Of a stretch of DNA of 64,000 bases, positions 51,070 through 59,329 are shown piece after piece; position 1 is the first letter of the stretch, and each line of letters starts with the position of its first letter. Made by a program: the position numbers and the translations under genes. This stretch comes from Hymenobacter canadensis. Lineage in GTDB: Bacteria > Bacteroidota > Bacteroidia > Cytophagales > Hymenobacteraceae. Below the pieces are notes generated by a model. That model worked only from the letters and a program-made list of their open reading frames with translations. It searched no databases and was not told the origin of the DNA. The stretch covers positions 3,100,001-3,164,000 of the forward strand of contig NZ_CP114767.1 in the NCBI RefSeq assembly GCF_027359925.1, in the 5' to 3' direction.

Positions 51070-53721
51070 ATGACCCGATTACTACCGCTGAGTTCCTTGT
51101 TGCTGCTTGCCCTCCCCGCCCTGGCCCAGCAGCCCGATACGCTCAGCCCGCGCCGGGTGGGCGTTGCGGCAACCACCGATGATCTGCCCATTTTTCAGAA
51201 TACTTTATCGAATGACACACTATACCATAGAGTTGAGGGAATACTTATTGAAACAATTCCCCTCCCCTCGCCCTTCCTCCCCCTCCAGGAGCAGCTCCGC
51301 CGGGTAGCGGGCGTGCAGGCCTCGCCCTACTCCGGGGCGCCGGGCGCGCAGGTGGCGGTCCGGCTGCGGGGGGCGGCCTCGTTGGCCCGCAACGCGCAGC
51401 CGCTCTACGTGGTGGATGGCGTGCCTGTGTACCAGAACATGGGCGAGAGTGAGCTACAGACCACCTATGGCGTGCAGCAAGTGCAGGTGTACGGCCTCAA
51501 CCCGCTGCTGAACCTGCCCAATGAGGACGTGGAATCGGTGACGGTGCTGCGCGGGGCGTACGAGACGGCCGCGTATGGCGCGCAGGGCCAGAACGGCGTT
51601 ATCAGCATCACCACCAAGCTGGGCCGCCTAAACCAAGCTCCGCAGGTGCGCTACAGCGGCTACGGCGGGGTGCAGCAGGTGCGCCGCCGCTACGACCTGC
51701 TGAACGCCCGCCAGTACGCCGAATTCCAGAACGAAGCTGCCCGCAACACAGGCTTCCCGGAGCCGTTTTCACCCATCCAGGTGGCTGGCCTAGGTGAGGG
51801 AACCGACTGGCAGCAAGAGGTGCTGCGCGTGGCGGCCCTGCAGGAGCACCACCTGAGCGTATCGGGCGGCCGCCCCACCACCCGCTACTACGTCGGCGCC
51901 GACCACCTGCGCCAGAACGGCATCGTGGAAAACTCGCAGCTGCGCCGCTACGCCCTGCGCGCCAACATGCAGCAGCAGCTCACGCCCCGCCTCACGCTGG
52001 ATGCCCGCGCCGGTGCCAGCCAGTCCGAAGCCCGGCTCCCACCCGAAAGCCTTACGCTGAATATGCTGACGGCCGCACCGGTGTTTCCGGCCCGCCTGCC
52101 CGACGGTGAGTTGAACGATAACCCGCGGTTTGGGGTAAATCCGCTCAGCCAGGCCCTGCGCCAGACGCGCGAGCCCCGGCAGCGGCAGCTGCTGGCCCGC
52201 CTGGAACTGCGCCAGCAGCTCGGTCAGCACTTCACGGCCAGTCTACTGGGCCATGCAGAGTGGAACCACCTGCTCCGCACCGGTTTCAATCGGGGCAGCG
52301 GCGTATTTGCCGACTACGAAGACCGCCGCAACGACCTGCGGCAGATGCGCCAGCTCACCTACCGTACTGCCCTCGATTACAGCCGTACCCTGGCTGGGCG
52401 CCACGCCCTGACGGCGCACCTGGAGGTGCGCCATCATAATGTGCAGCAGTACGACAGCACCGACACGCGGCTGAGCAACAACTCAGGGCAGAGCATCAGC
52501 TACAGCGTCAGTCAATTTAACAGCAACCTGCTGACCGCCACCCTGCAGACGGGTTACACCTACGCCGACCGCTACGAGCTGCAGGCCAGCCTCCGCCGCG
52601 ACGGCAGCAGCGCCTTCGGCACCGACCAGCGCTGGCAGTGGAGCCCCGGCGCGCAGCTTACCTGGCATGCCGGGCAGGAGGCATTTCTGAAGGACAATTC
52701 CATCGTGTCGCAGCTGGATGTGCGGGCAGGCGTAGGGCGTACGTCCAATGCCGGATACCTCTACGGACAGAATTTCTTTGCCCTTTTCCAGACCGGGGCG
52801 GGTGGCTTGGGCATCCAGACACTATCAATCCTGGGAGTCACCACCCAGCAGGATGCGGGCCTGAGCGTGGGGCTCTGGGACAACAAACTGATGGTAGAGG
52901 CCGGTGCCTACCAGCGCCGCACGGCCCTTAGCACCATTGCCCTGTTTGGCCGCTCCGACGAGGCCGGCACGCTGCGGGCCCGCGGCCTGGAGCTGAGCCT
53001 GACCGGCACCTGGCTGAGTGGCCCCCGCTGGCGGGCCGGCACCACCCTGGCCCTGGCCGCCCAGCAAAGCCGCTACTATGGTAATGTGGGGTGGGGCAAC
53101 AACAACGTGCAGCTAACGGCCGACGGCGAGCCGCTGGCCACTTACCGCGGCCTACGCTACCTCGGCCCCGACGCCACCGGCCAGCCCCGCTACGCCGGCA
53201 GCACGGGTGCCTCCCCGGAGGGCACCTACGAAAACCTGGGCTCGGGCCTGCCCACGCGGCTGCTGGGCTTCACGCAGGATCTGCGCTACCAGCGTCTGCG
53301 CTTGCAGCTGCAGGCCGATGGTGCCTTTGGCCACCAAGTGTATAGCCTGGCGGGCCGCTACCTCGACGACCCCGCCTTCTACGCCAACGGTCGCCGCCTG
53401 CTCGACCGCTGGACACCCGCCAACCCCAACACCGACGTGCCGGCCGCTGGGGCAGGCCTGCGCTCCAACAGCTCGTATTTTCTGCAGTCGGGCAACCATG
53501 TGCGACTGTCCAGCTTGCAGGTCAGCTACGAGCTGTGGAAGCAGGCGGCGCGCAGCGTGAGCGTGTGGGCGGGCGGCCAGAACCTGCTGGTGCTGACCAA
53601 ATACCGCGGCTTCGACCCCAGCGTGAGCAGCGCTGGCGCCGACGCCAACCAAGCCGGCCTCGACGCCAGCGCCTACCCCACGGCCCGCACTCTGCTGCTG
53701 GGCGTGCAGGGTGAATTTTAA
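51070..53721 (+). CDS. SusC-like TonB-dependent receptor without N-terminal regulatory domain
   Basis: Outer-membrane receptor of 883 residues. A signal peptide (MTRLLPLSSLLLLALPALAQ) is followed directly by a plug domain, with no CarboxypepD-reg domain as in classic SusC: LRRVAGVQASPYSGAPGAQV, VRLRGAASLARNAQPLYVVD and DVESVTVLRGAYETAAYGAQ are the usual SusC plug blocks. The barrel follows and ends LLLGVQGEF. No SusD partner is adjacent. The stretch 51183-51262 (about residues 39-65) is AT-rich with rare codons (TTA, AGA, ATA), unlike the rest of the gene. Substrate unknown. Confidence 0.88.
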   Translation: MTRLLPLSSLLLLALPALAQQPDTLSPRRVGVAATTDDLPIFQNTLSNDTLYHRVEGILIETIPLPSPFLPLQEQLRRVAGVQASPYSGAPGAQVAVRLRGAASLARNAQPLYVVDGVPVYQNMGESELQTTYGVQQVQVYGLNPLLNLPNEDVESVTVLRGAYETAAYGAQGQNGVISITTKLGRLNQAPQVRYSGYGGVQQVRRRYDLLNARQYAEFQNEAARNTGFPEPFSPIQVAGLGEGTDWQQEVLRVAALQEHHLSVSGGRPTTRYYVGADHLRQNGIVENSQLRRYALRANMQQQLTPRLTLDARAGASQSEARLPPESLTLNMLTAAPVFPARLPDGELNDNPRFGVNPLSQALRQTREPRQRQLLARLELRQQLGQHFTASLLGHAEWNHLLRTGFNRGSGVFADYEDRRNDLRQMRQLTYRTALDYSRTLAGRHALTAHLEVRHHNVQQYDSTDTRLSNNSGQSISYSVSQFNSNLLTATLQTGYTYADRYELQASLRRDGSSAFGTDQRWQWSPGAQLTWHAGQEAFLKDNSIVSQLDVRAGVGRTSNAGYLYGQNFFALFQTGAGGLGIQTLSILGVTTQQDAGLSVGLWDNKLMVEAGAYQRRTALSTIALFGRSDEAGTLRARGLELSLTGTWLSGPRWRAGTTLALAAQQSRYYGNVGWGNNNVQLTADGEPLATYRGLRYLGPDATGQPRYAGSTGASPEGTYENLGSGLPTRLLGFTQDLRYQRLRLQLQADGAFGHQVYSLAGRYLDDPAFYANGRRLLDRWTPANPNTDVPAAGAGLRSNSSYFLQSGNHVRLSSLQVSYELWKQAARSVSVWAGGQNLLVLTKYRGFDPSVSSAGADANQAGLDASAYPTARTLLLGVQGEF

Positions 53722-53837
53722 GATTGGTGACGGAGTAGATGCCCCATCCAGCACCACAGTTGCTATTGGCTTATTCACGCCAAATGACATATAATGCAAA
53801 TACGATATAAAGAGACTATAAATCCCCTGTAACTTGC

Positions 53838-53877
53838 GTAGCCCGGCCAGAGTCAATTGGCCGGGCTACTGCTTTTT
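53838..53877 (+). terminator. Terminator-like hairpin abutting a start codon
   Basis: GTAGCCCGGCCA (53838-53849) pairs with TGGCCGGGCTAC (53858-53869), followed by TGCTTTTTA. The next base begins the ATG at 53879. It lies 116 nt after the SusC-like stop codon, so it may end that transcript and also affect the next gene by attenuation. Confidence 0.7.
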
Positions 53878-53878
53878 A

Positions 53879-55327
53879 ATGAAAATACGCCTACTTCTTT
53901 GGGGGCTGATCTTGTTTGTATTGCTGGATCTGGCCTTCACCTTTTTTCAGGCCAACCAGCTGCCGCTGGAGGGCGACATGGTGGATATTGTGCTGCCGGG
54001 ACCTATGTCCCAACGGGTACTGCAGGACCCGTTCGGCTGGACGGTGCTCACGCGAGACTCGGTGTACGTGGCTCCCAACCGCTTTTTTGCCCACGCGGCC
54101 ATGGGCGGCTATTTCAAGACGGTGCCGTTTGCGCTGCAGCGCCTGATGCCGCCCATTGCCAGCGTGTACGCCGCCTGCGCCTTGTTTGGGGTACTGGTGC
54201 AGGGGCTGCTGCTCTACGTGCTGGCCGTGTACACCACCGGCAGCTACTCGCTGCGGCGGTGGCAGCTGTGGGCCACGGCGGCGCTGCTGGTGCCGCTGTT
54301 TCAGCTCGGCGGCTACAACGACCAGATGGGCATTCTGGACCGGGCCATCACCTACACGTTTTTCTATGCCTTCCCGATGACGCTGCTGCTGCTGCTGCTG
54401 CTGCCGTTTTATCTGGCGGCGCGGCGCGGCGAACCGCTGCGCCTGAGCTGGCCCCGCCGCTTAGCACTGGTCGCTCTGATGGTGGTACTGGCCTTCAACG
54501 GGGCCATCATCACGGGCGTGGTAGCGGTGCTGTTTCTGGGCATTGGGGTGCATTGGATGTGGCGGCAGTGGCAAGCCGGGGCGCGGTTTGGGCCGGGGCA
54601 GTGGCTGGAGCGGGTGCGCCAGCTGCCGGGGCTGCCGGTGGCGCTGCTGGGCGTGTTTCTGGCGCTGTGCCTGTACTCGCTCTACATCGGGCAAAACGAG
54701 CTGGAAGGTGCCGAGCACACGATGCCGCTGTGGCAGCGCTACACCCGCATTCCGTCGGGTATTTTCTGGCTGACCCGCCGGCCCGGCCTGCCGGTGCTGC
54801 TGGGAGCCACGCTGCTGAATGGGTGGCTGATTCGGCGCTGGCTGCCGGTTTCTGAGGAGAGCCAACTGGTGCGGCGGGTACTGCTGGGGCTAGGGCTGTT
54901 CAGCGTGGTGTACGTGCTGCTGCTGCCGCTGGGCGGCTACCGCGAATACCGCCCGCTCATCATCCGCCGCGACTCCATCATGCCGCTGCTGATGGGTTTG
55001 ATGTTTCTGTACGGCCTGAGCACGCTGCTGCTGCTGCGCCAGCTGCCCCGCCCACATCAGCGGCGCTACCTGGCGGGCGTGCTGGTGGTGTCAGCGTTCT
55101 TCATGCTCTCCGACCAGCCGCTGCTCACCAACAACAACGACTGCGAACGGGCCAGCCTGGCGCGGCTGGCCGCGTCATCGGAGCCGGTGGTACGCCTGGG
55201 CGAGGGCTGCACGGTGGCCGCCTGGTGGAAAATCAACGACCCGCAGTATTCCGAGTATAATGCCCGGCTACTGCACTATTGGGGCATCACCAAAGACAAA
55301 AAACGCTACTACCTGCAAGGCTGGTAG
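53879..55327 (+). CDS. Polytopic membrane protein, unknown
   Basis: Inner-membrane protein of 482 residues with about ten hydrophobic helices. It starts MKIRLLLWGLILFVLLDLAF, the first helix, followed by a periplasmic loop with EGDMVDIVLPGPMSQRVLQD. Then helices and a C-terminal periplasmic part (VVRLGEGCTVAAWWKINDPQ). The layout resembles DUF6056 or glycosyltransferase-type proteins, but I cannot name it. The start codon follows a terminator-like hairpin directly. Confidence 0.7.
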   Translation: MKIRLLLWGLILFVLLDLAFTFFQANQLPLEGDMVDIVLPGPMSQRVLQDPFGWTVLTRDSVYVAPNRFFAHAAMGGYFKTVPFALQRLMPPIASVYAACALFGVLVQGLLLYVLAVYTTGSYSLRRWQLWATAALLVPLFQLGGYNDQMGILDRAITYTFFYAFPMTLLLLLLLPFYLAARRGEPLRLSWPRRLALVALMVVLAFNGAIITGVVAVLFLGIGVHWMWRQWQAGARFGPGQWLERVRQLPGLPVALLGVFLALCLYSLYIGQNELEGAEHTMPLWQRYTRIPSGIFWLTRRPGLPVLLGATLLNGWLIRRWLPVSEESQLVRRVLLGLGLFSVVYVLLLPLGGYREYRPLIIRRDSIMPLLMGLMFLYGLSTLLLLRQLPRPHQRRYLAGVLVVSAFFMLSDQPLLTNNNDCERASLARLAASSEPVVRLGEGCTVAAWWKINDPQYSEYNARLLHYWGITKDKKRYYLQGW

Positions 55328-55490
55328 GGCTTGGGAATTGGAGGCTAGGCAATGACCATTCGGCCTTAATTTGATGGAACGGCCTTCGCCCTGTTTCCTG
55401 CCCCCTACACCCTGTTGAGTCAATGCTTCCGAACCCGAAAGGCCAACCAATGGTTAGCTTTCTATCCTGTTTCTCTCCCGCTCTGCTTCC

Positions 55491-56774
55491 ATGATTCATT
55501 TCGAAGAATTTACGCTGGCCAACGGCCTGCGCTGCATCGTGCACGAAGACCACACCACCCCGATGGCCGTGCTCAATGTGCTCTACAACGTGGGCGCCCG
55601 CGACGAGGACGCCGACCACACCGGCTTCGCGCACCTGTTTGAGCACCTGATGTTTTCGGGCTCCGTGAATATCCCGAGCTACGATGAGCCGCTGCAGCGG
55701 GTAGGCGGCGAAAACAATGCCTTCACCTCGCCCGACATCACCAACTACTACCTCACCGTGCCCGCCGCCAACCTCGAAACCGGCTTCTGGCTGGAGTCGG
55801 ACCGGATGCTGAGTTTGGCTTTCTCGGAAAACGGCCTGGAAGTGCAGCGCAAAGTGGTCGTGGAAGAGTTCAAGCAGAACTACCTCAACCAGCCCTACGG
55901 CGACGTGTGGCTGAAGCTGCGCCCCCTCGCCTACCAGCACCACCCCTACCAGTGGGCCACCATCGGCAAGGAAATCAGCCACATCGAAAACGCCGTGATG
56001 GACGACGTGCGGGCGTTTTTCCAGAAGCACTACGCCCCCCAGAACGCCGTACTGGTAGTGGCCGGCGCCGTGACGGTGGCCGAAGCGCGCCGCCTGGCCG
56101 AAAAGTGGTTCGAACCCATTGCGGGCGGCCCAGCGTACGAGCGCCAGCTCCCCGCCGAGCCCCGCCAGACCGAGCCCCGCTTCCTGGAAATAGCCGCCGA
56201 CGTGCCCCTGAGTGCCCTGTATAAGGTGTACCACATGCCCGCCCGCAGCGCCGACGACTACTACGCTGTGGACCTGCTCAGCGACCTGCTGGGCCGCGGC
56301 AAGTCCAGCCGCCTGTACCAGCAGCTGGTGAAGGAAAACCCGTTGTTCAACTCCATTTCAGCCTCCGTGACGGGCTCCCTGGAACCTGGCCTGCTGGTGG
56401 TGAGCGGCAAGCTCAACACGGGCGTGACGCTGGAAGCCGCCGATGCGGCCGTAGAAGCCGCGCTGGCCACCCTCCGCGAGGCCCCGGTAGCTGACGACGA
56501 GCTGGAAAAGGTGAAGAATCAGGCCGAAGCCAGCATCGTGTTCGGGGAAATCGAGTTGCTCAACCGCGCCATGAATCTGGCCTACAGCAAACTGATGGGC
56601 GACGCCAACCTGGTGAATCAGGAAAGCGCCCGCCTGCAGGCCGTCACGCCGGCCGCCGTGCACGCCGCCGCCCGGGAAGTGCTGCGCCCCGACAATTGCA
56701 GCACGCTCTACTACCGCGCCCAGCCCGCCGCCGAAACCGCTCCGGCAGCCCTGGCCACCGCCGACGCCAAGTAG
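55491..56774 (+). CDS. M16 family (insulinase-like) zinc peptidase
   Basis: Peptidase subunit of 427 residues with inverted zinc motif HLFEH (His48, Glu51, His52) in DHTGFAHLFEHLMFSG and the later VVVEEFKQNY glutamate. LYNVGARDED and LSDLLGRGKSSRLYQQLV are also typical. M16 subunits often work as a pair with a second, inactive subunit encoded next to it; none is seen here. No signal peptide, so it acts in the cytoplasm or by another export route. Downstream lies a pair of hairpins. Confidence 0.9.
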   Translation: MIHFEEFTLANGLRCIVHEDHTTPMAVLNVLYNVGARDEDADHTGFAHLFEHLMFSGSVNIPSYDEPLQRVGGENNAFTSPDITNYYLTVPAANLETGFWLESDRMLSLAFSENGLEVQRKVVVEEFKQNYLNQPYGDVWLKLRPLAYQHHPYQWATIGKEISHIENAVMDDVRAFFQKHYAPQNAVLVVAGAVTVAEARRLAEKWFEPIAGGPAYERQLPAEPRQTEPRFLEIAADVPLSALYKVYHMPARSADDYYAVDLLSDLLGRGKSSRLYQQLVKENPLFNSISASVTGSLEPGLLVVSGKLNTGVTLEAADAAVEAALATLREAPVADDELEKVKNQAEASIVFGEIELLNRAMNLAYSKLMGDANLVNQESARLQAVTPAAVHAAAREVLRPDNCSTLYYRAQPAAETAPAALATADAK

Positions 56775-56790
56775 CCATTGGGCTGGAATA

Positions 56791-56828
56791 CGAGGGTAGA
56801 GACGCAACATCTTGCGTCTCTACCCTCG
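56791..56828. repeat. Hairpin related to family 1 arms
   Basis: CGAGGGTAGAGACGCAA (56791-56807) pairs perfectly with 56812-56828 around CATC. The GTAGAGACGCAA part equals the arms of the elements at 12629 and 19123. It is a short version without the long centre. Confidence 0.7.
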
Positions 56829-56857
56829 CACCGTGACACACTAAATATCTACAAAGC

Positions 56858-56892
56858 AAAGGCCCGGCCGACAATGCGTCGGCCGGGCCTTT
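56858..56892. terminator. Bidirectional terminator hairpin
   Basis: AAAGGCCCGGCCGAC (56858-56872) pairs with 56878-56892 around AATGC. It separates the M16 gene from the convergent secreted-protein gene at 56921-57559. Confidence 0.8.
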
Positions 56893-56920
56893 CTTGTGTG
56901 GTCCTAGAAGTCGGGTTGGC

Positions 56921-57559
56921 TTACCAGCCGCTGCCGCCCGAACCCCAGCCGTCGTCCTTTTTCTTGGCGGGAGCAGCTTTCTTAGCGGCCGGCGCGGCCG
57001 CTTTCTTGGTGGCCGTGGTGCCACCCGAAGCCTTGGTCTTGCTGGCGCTGGCCGAAGCAGCTACCGGAGCTGGCGTTGGCTCAGGCGCGGCGGCTACTGG
57101 TTCCGGCTCGGGCTCCGGCATAGGCGCGGCTACCACCGGATCGGGGCGGCGCACATTGCGCTTGATGTAGGGAGCCAGCGGACGGCCCCGGTAGTCAGTG
57201 GTTACACGGTGCGAAGGAGCCGCCGTGAAGCCGGGCGCTACCACCGAGCCGCCGGGCTGGTTGCTAGTGCCCGCCGCCGACATACCGCCGCCACCGAAAC
57301 CGGCTTGGCTGGAAACGGCATCCGTAGTGGCTGCAGCTACAGGCTCAGCAGCGGGTGCTTCCATCGGGGTAGCAGCTGCGGCCGGAGCAGCAGCAGTCTT
57401 TTTCGGGGCAGCAGCAGCTTTTTTTGGTGCTGCCGCTGGCGTACCCCAGCTATCCGACGAGCCCCAGCCGTCATTGGATTTCTTTTTAGTCTGCGCCAGC
57501 GCAGGAGCAGTTACGAGGAAGGTGCCGACCAGCAGCAACGGTAAGGCAAAACGATTCAT
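56921..57559 (-). CDS. Secreted Ala/Pro-rich protein with TDYxGRPL motif
   Basis: Secreted protein of 212 residues; the start at 57559 (MNRFALPLLLVGTFLVTAPA) gives a signal peptide ending ALAQ. A GW-type motif DGWGSSDSWG near the N-terminus returns as DGWGSGGSGW at the C-terminus. The middle is Ala/Pro/Lys-rich. APGFTAAPSHRVTTDYRGRP, followed by LAPYIKRN, carries the TDYxGRPL motif found in the next secreted proteins at 58119 and 58549. No known family. The matching ends suggest a protein that folds back or binds at both ends. Confidence 0.7.
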   Translation of the reverse strand: MNRFALPLLLVGTFLVTAPALAQTKKKSNDGWGSSDSWGTPAAAPKKAAAAPKKTAAAPAAAATPMEAPAAEPVAAATTDAVSSQAGFGGGGMSAAGTSNQPGGSVVAPGFTAAPSHRVTTDYRGRPLAPYIKRNVRRPDPVVAAPMPEPEPEPVAAAPEPTPAPVAASASASKTKASGGTTATKKAAAPAAKKAAPAKKKDDGWGSGGSGW

Positions 57560-57695
57560 TAGATCTAAGATTAAAAAGTGCTGCAAGATACGGCTCCGCC
57601 TGCTGGCAGGAAACCTTCTGTGTAGATTCTTGCGAAACGCAGAGCCGGGCCAGAAGTTCCTGTCGTTACGGGAATTAACGTGCCATAGTGCGGGC

Positions 57696-57971
57696 CTATT
57701 GCTTTGCCGGCTTCGGGCTGGGTTTGGCGGGCGCAGCCGGTGCGGCGGGTGCCACCGCTGCCGCCGCCGGCAATGGCGCAGCCGGGTTGGTTGCGGCAGC
57801 GGTGCCAGGAGTCGCGGCCGGCTCATCGGCTTCCAGGGTGGCAGCCGGGGCGAAGGGCTGCACGGCTGCTGGCTTGGCCGGCGCGGGCTTGGCTTTAGTG
57901 GCCGACTGGGCCTGGGCCGTCAGGGCCAGCAGGCAGCCAGCCAGGGTGGGTAGTAGGGGAAAACGAACCAT
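57696..57971 (-). CDS. Small secreted Ala/Pro-rich protein
   Basis: Secreted protein of 91 residues with signal peptide MVRFPLLPTLAGCLLALTAQAQ. The rest is Ala/Pro/Lys-rich and probably unfolded (KAKPAPAKPAAVQPFAPAAT ... KPSPKPAKQ). It lacks the TDYxGRPL motif of its neighbours, but shares their orientation and size class. Could be a linker-like protein or a short pseudo-member of the group. Confidence 0.5.
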   Translation of the reverse strand: MVRFPLLPTLAGCLLALTAQAQSATKAKPAPAKPAAVQPFAPAATLEADEPAATPGTAAATNPAAPLPAAAAVAPAAPAAPAKPSPKPAKQ

Positions 57972-58060
57972 AACCTGACAGATGAAAGGTGGGACATTCT
58001 ATAAGTTACAATTTATTTTCGCCTTTTCCTCAGCTACTTACCTCATTCCATTACACGCGA

Positions 58061-58086
58061 AAAGCCTGATCAGCAGATCAGGCTTT
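58061..58086 (-). terminator. Hairpin downstream of the 121-residue secreted protein gene
   Basis: AAAGCCTGATC (58061-58071) pairs with 58076-58086 around AGCA, 33 nt past the stop codon on the minus strand. It is flanked by a short T-run on the minus strand. Confidence 0.65.
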
Positions 58087-58118
58087 CACTGTATCGGGCG
58101 CAACGTGAGCCACGGAGG

Positions 58119-58484
58119 CTACGGCTTACGGCGGGTGGCCGGGGCAGTCTTTTTCTCTGAGGAAATAGACGATGCCCCGGTTGCCGCCGGCTTGGAAGCT
58201 TTCTTTTTCAGCGGCCGGCCCATGTAGTCGGTAGTGGGCGGACTGGGCATGTTCAGGCGCAGGCCCGGGGCCAGCTTCATATCTTCCTCGTCTCGCCGCC
58301 CCGACCGGTCGTAGCGGGCGTAGGCGCCGGAGCGAGCTTTGGTGCGGGTGTTGCTGGTGCGGTGGTAGCCGTTAGCCGCCTTTTTGGTGCCGCTGGGGCG
58401 GGTGGTTTTCTGGGCCTTTGCCTCCGACATCAGTAGGACGCCAAGCAAAGTGAGGCCAACAGTGAAAACAGAGACGATACGCAT
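58119..58484 (-). CDS. Small secreted protein with TDYxGRPL motif
   Basis: Secreted protein of 121 residues with signal peptide MRIVSVFTVGLTLLGVLLMS and EAKAQ cleavage. Basic, Ser/Thr/Arg-rich (KTTRPSGTKKAANGYHRTSN), then APGLRLNMPSPPTTDYMGRP with LKKKASK, the shared motif at about residues 83-91. No known family. Probably part of a group with 56921-57559 and 58549-59040. Confidence 0.68.
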   Translation of the reverse strand: MRIVSVFTVGLTLLGVLLMSEAKAQKTTRPSGTKKAANGYHRTSNTRTKARSGAYARYDRSGRRDEEDMKLAPGLRLNMPSPPTTDYMGRPLKKKASKPAATGASSISSEKKTAPATRRKP

Positions 58485-58548
58485 GGCATAATTCAGTTAG
58501 GAGACTGGCAATGAGCTACCATACGCAGACGCGGCGCGTCCGGATGTA

Positions 58549-59040
58549 TTACCAGCTGGCAGGCTCGCTGGAGGCTACGGTGCTGTTTTCCGTGGTGCTC
58601 TTGCCCAGCGTAGTGGCAGCTTTGGCTTTCTGCTTGAGCGGGCGGCCCCAGTAGTCGGTGCTCACACGGCGGTAAGGCGCGGTGTTCATGCCGGGGGCCG
58701 CCATCACGCCCGACGACTGCATCATGGGGTCGGTGCTGGCCTGCTCCTGGTAGGCTACCTCTTTGGCGGCGGCCGTGGTCAGGTTGGCTTTCTGCTTTTT
58801 CTTGAGCGGGCGGCCCCAGTAGTCGGTGGTTGGGCGGCCGTGCAAACTCAGGCTCTGGCCGGGGGCAGTGTTCCAGCCCATCGTATAAGTAGGGGCCACC
58901 TCGGCTTCGTCGGGGGCCACGGCGGCAGGCTCGGCCAGCTCATCCAGCCACGAATCGGCGTTGGCGGGCAGCTGGCCCTGGGCGAAAGAAGTGCTGAACG
59001 AAGCAGCGACCAGAAAGGCGGAGAGGAACAGGGATTTCAT
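58549..59040 (-). CDS. Secreted protein with two TDYxGRPL motifs
   Basis: Secreted protein of 163 residues; the start at 59040 gives signal peptide MKSLFLSAFLVAASFSTSFA. The mature part has two copies of the motif: SLSLHGRPTTDYWGRPLKKK and MNTAPYRRVSTDYWGRPLKQ, about 57 residues apart, each preceded by a Met/Ala/Pro/Gly region (TYTMGWNTAPGQ; GVMAAPGMNTAP). The internal duplication defines the unit: about 15 residues, then (S/T)TDY-x-GRPL-x-x-K. Not a family I know. Confidence 0.7.
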   Translation of the reverse strand: MKSLFLSAFLVAASFSTSFAQGQLPANADSWLDELAEPAAVAPDEAEVAPTYTMGWNTAPGQSLSLHGRPTTDYWGRPLKKKQKANLTTAAAKEVAYQEQASTDPMMQSSGVMAAPGMNTAPYRRVSTDYWGRPLKQKAKAATTLGKSTTENSTVASSEPASW

Positions 59041-59314
59041 AACCAGGAAAATCAAGATGGTAGGCAAACAGGAAAGGCAACCGGGCCTCAGCAGCAGAAC
59101 GGGCGGCGCCCCACGTTCCGGCGGCTGGCCGCTGGTATTTGCCCTAAGACAGCAACCATACCAATTTCCTTTTCTAGGCGGAGGGCATTACCTTGTTTTT
59201 CAGAAAAACTACCTTCAGCAAACGTGTAAGCAGTTTTTAGTCAGCTATTTTTTTCTTGAAGCCGACCTTACCAGCTGCCCGGACGCTTGTTTTCCTACTC
59301 ACCCGGCAACTACC

Positions 59315-59323
59315 TACCTTTGC
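59315..59323 (+). promoter_or_regulatory. -7 element of pheS
   Basis: TACCTTTGC matches TAnnTTTG exactly and ends 6 nt before the pheS ATG at 59330. Transcription would start near the start codon, so a leaderless mRNA is possible. Confidence 0.45.
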
Positions 59324-59329
59324 ACCACT

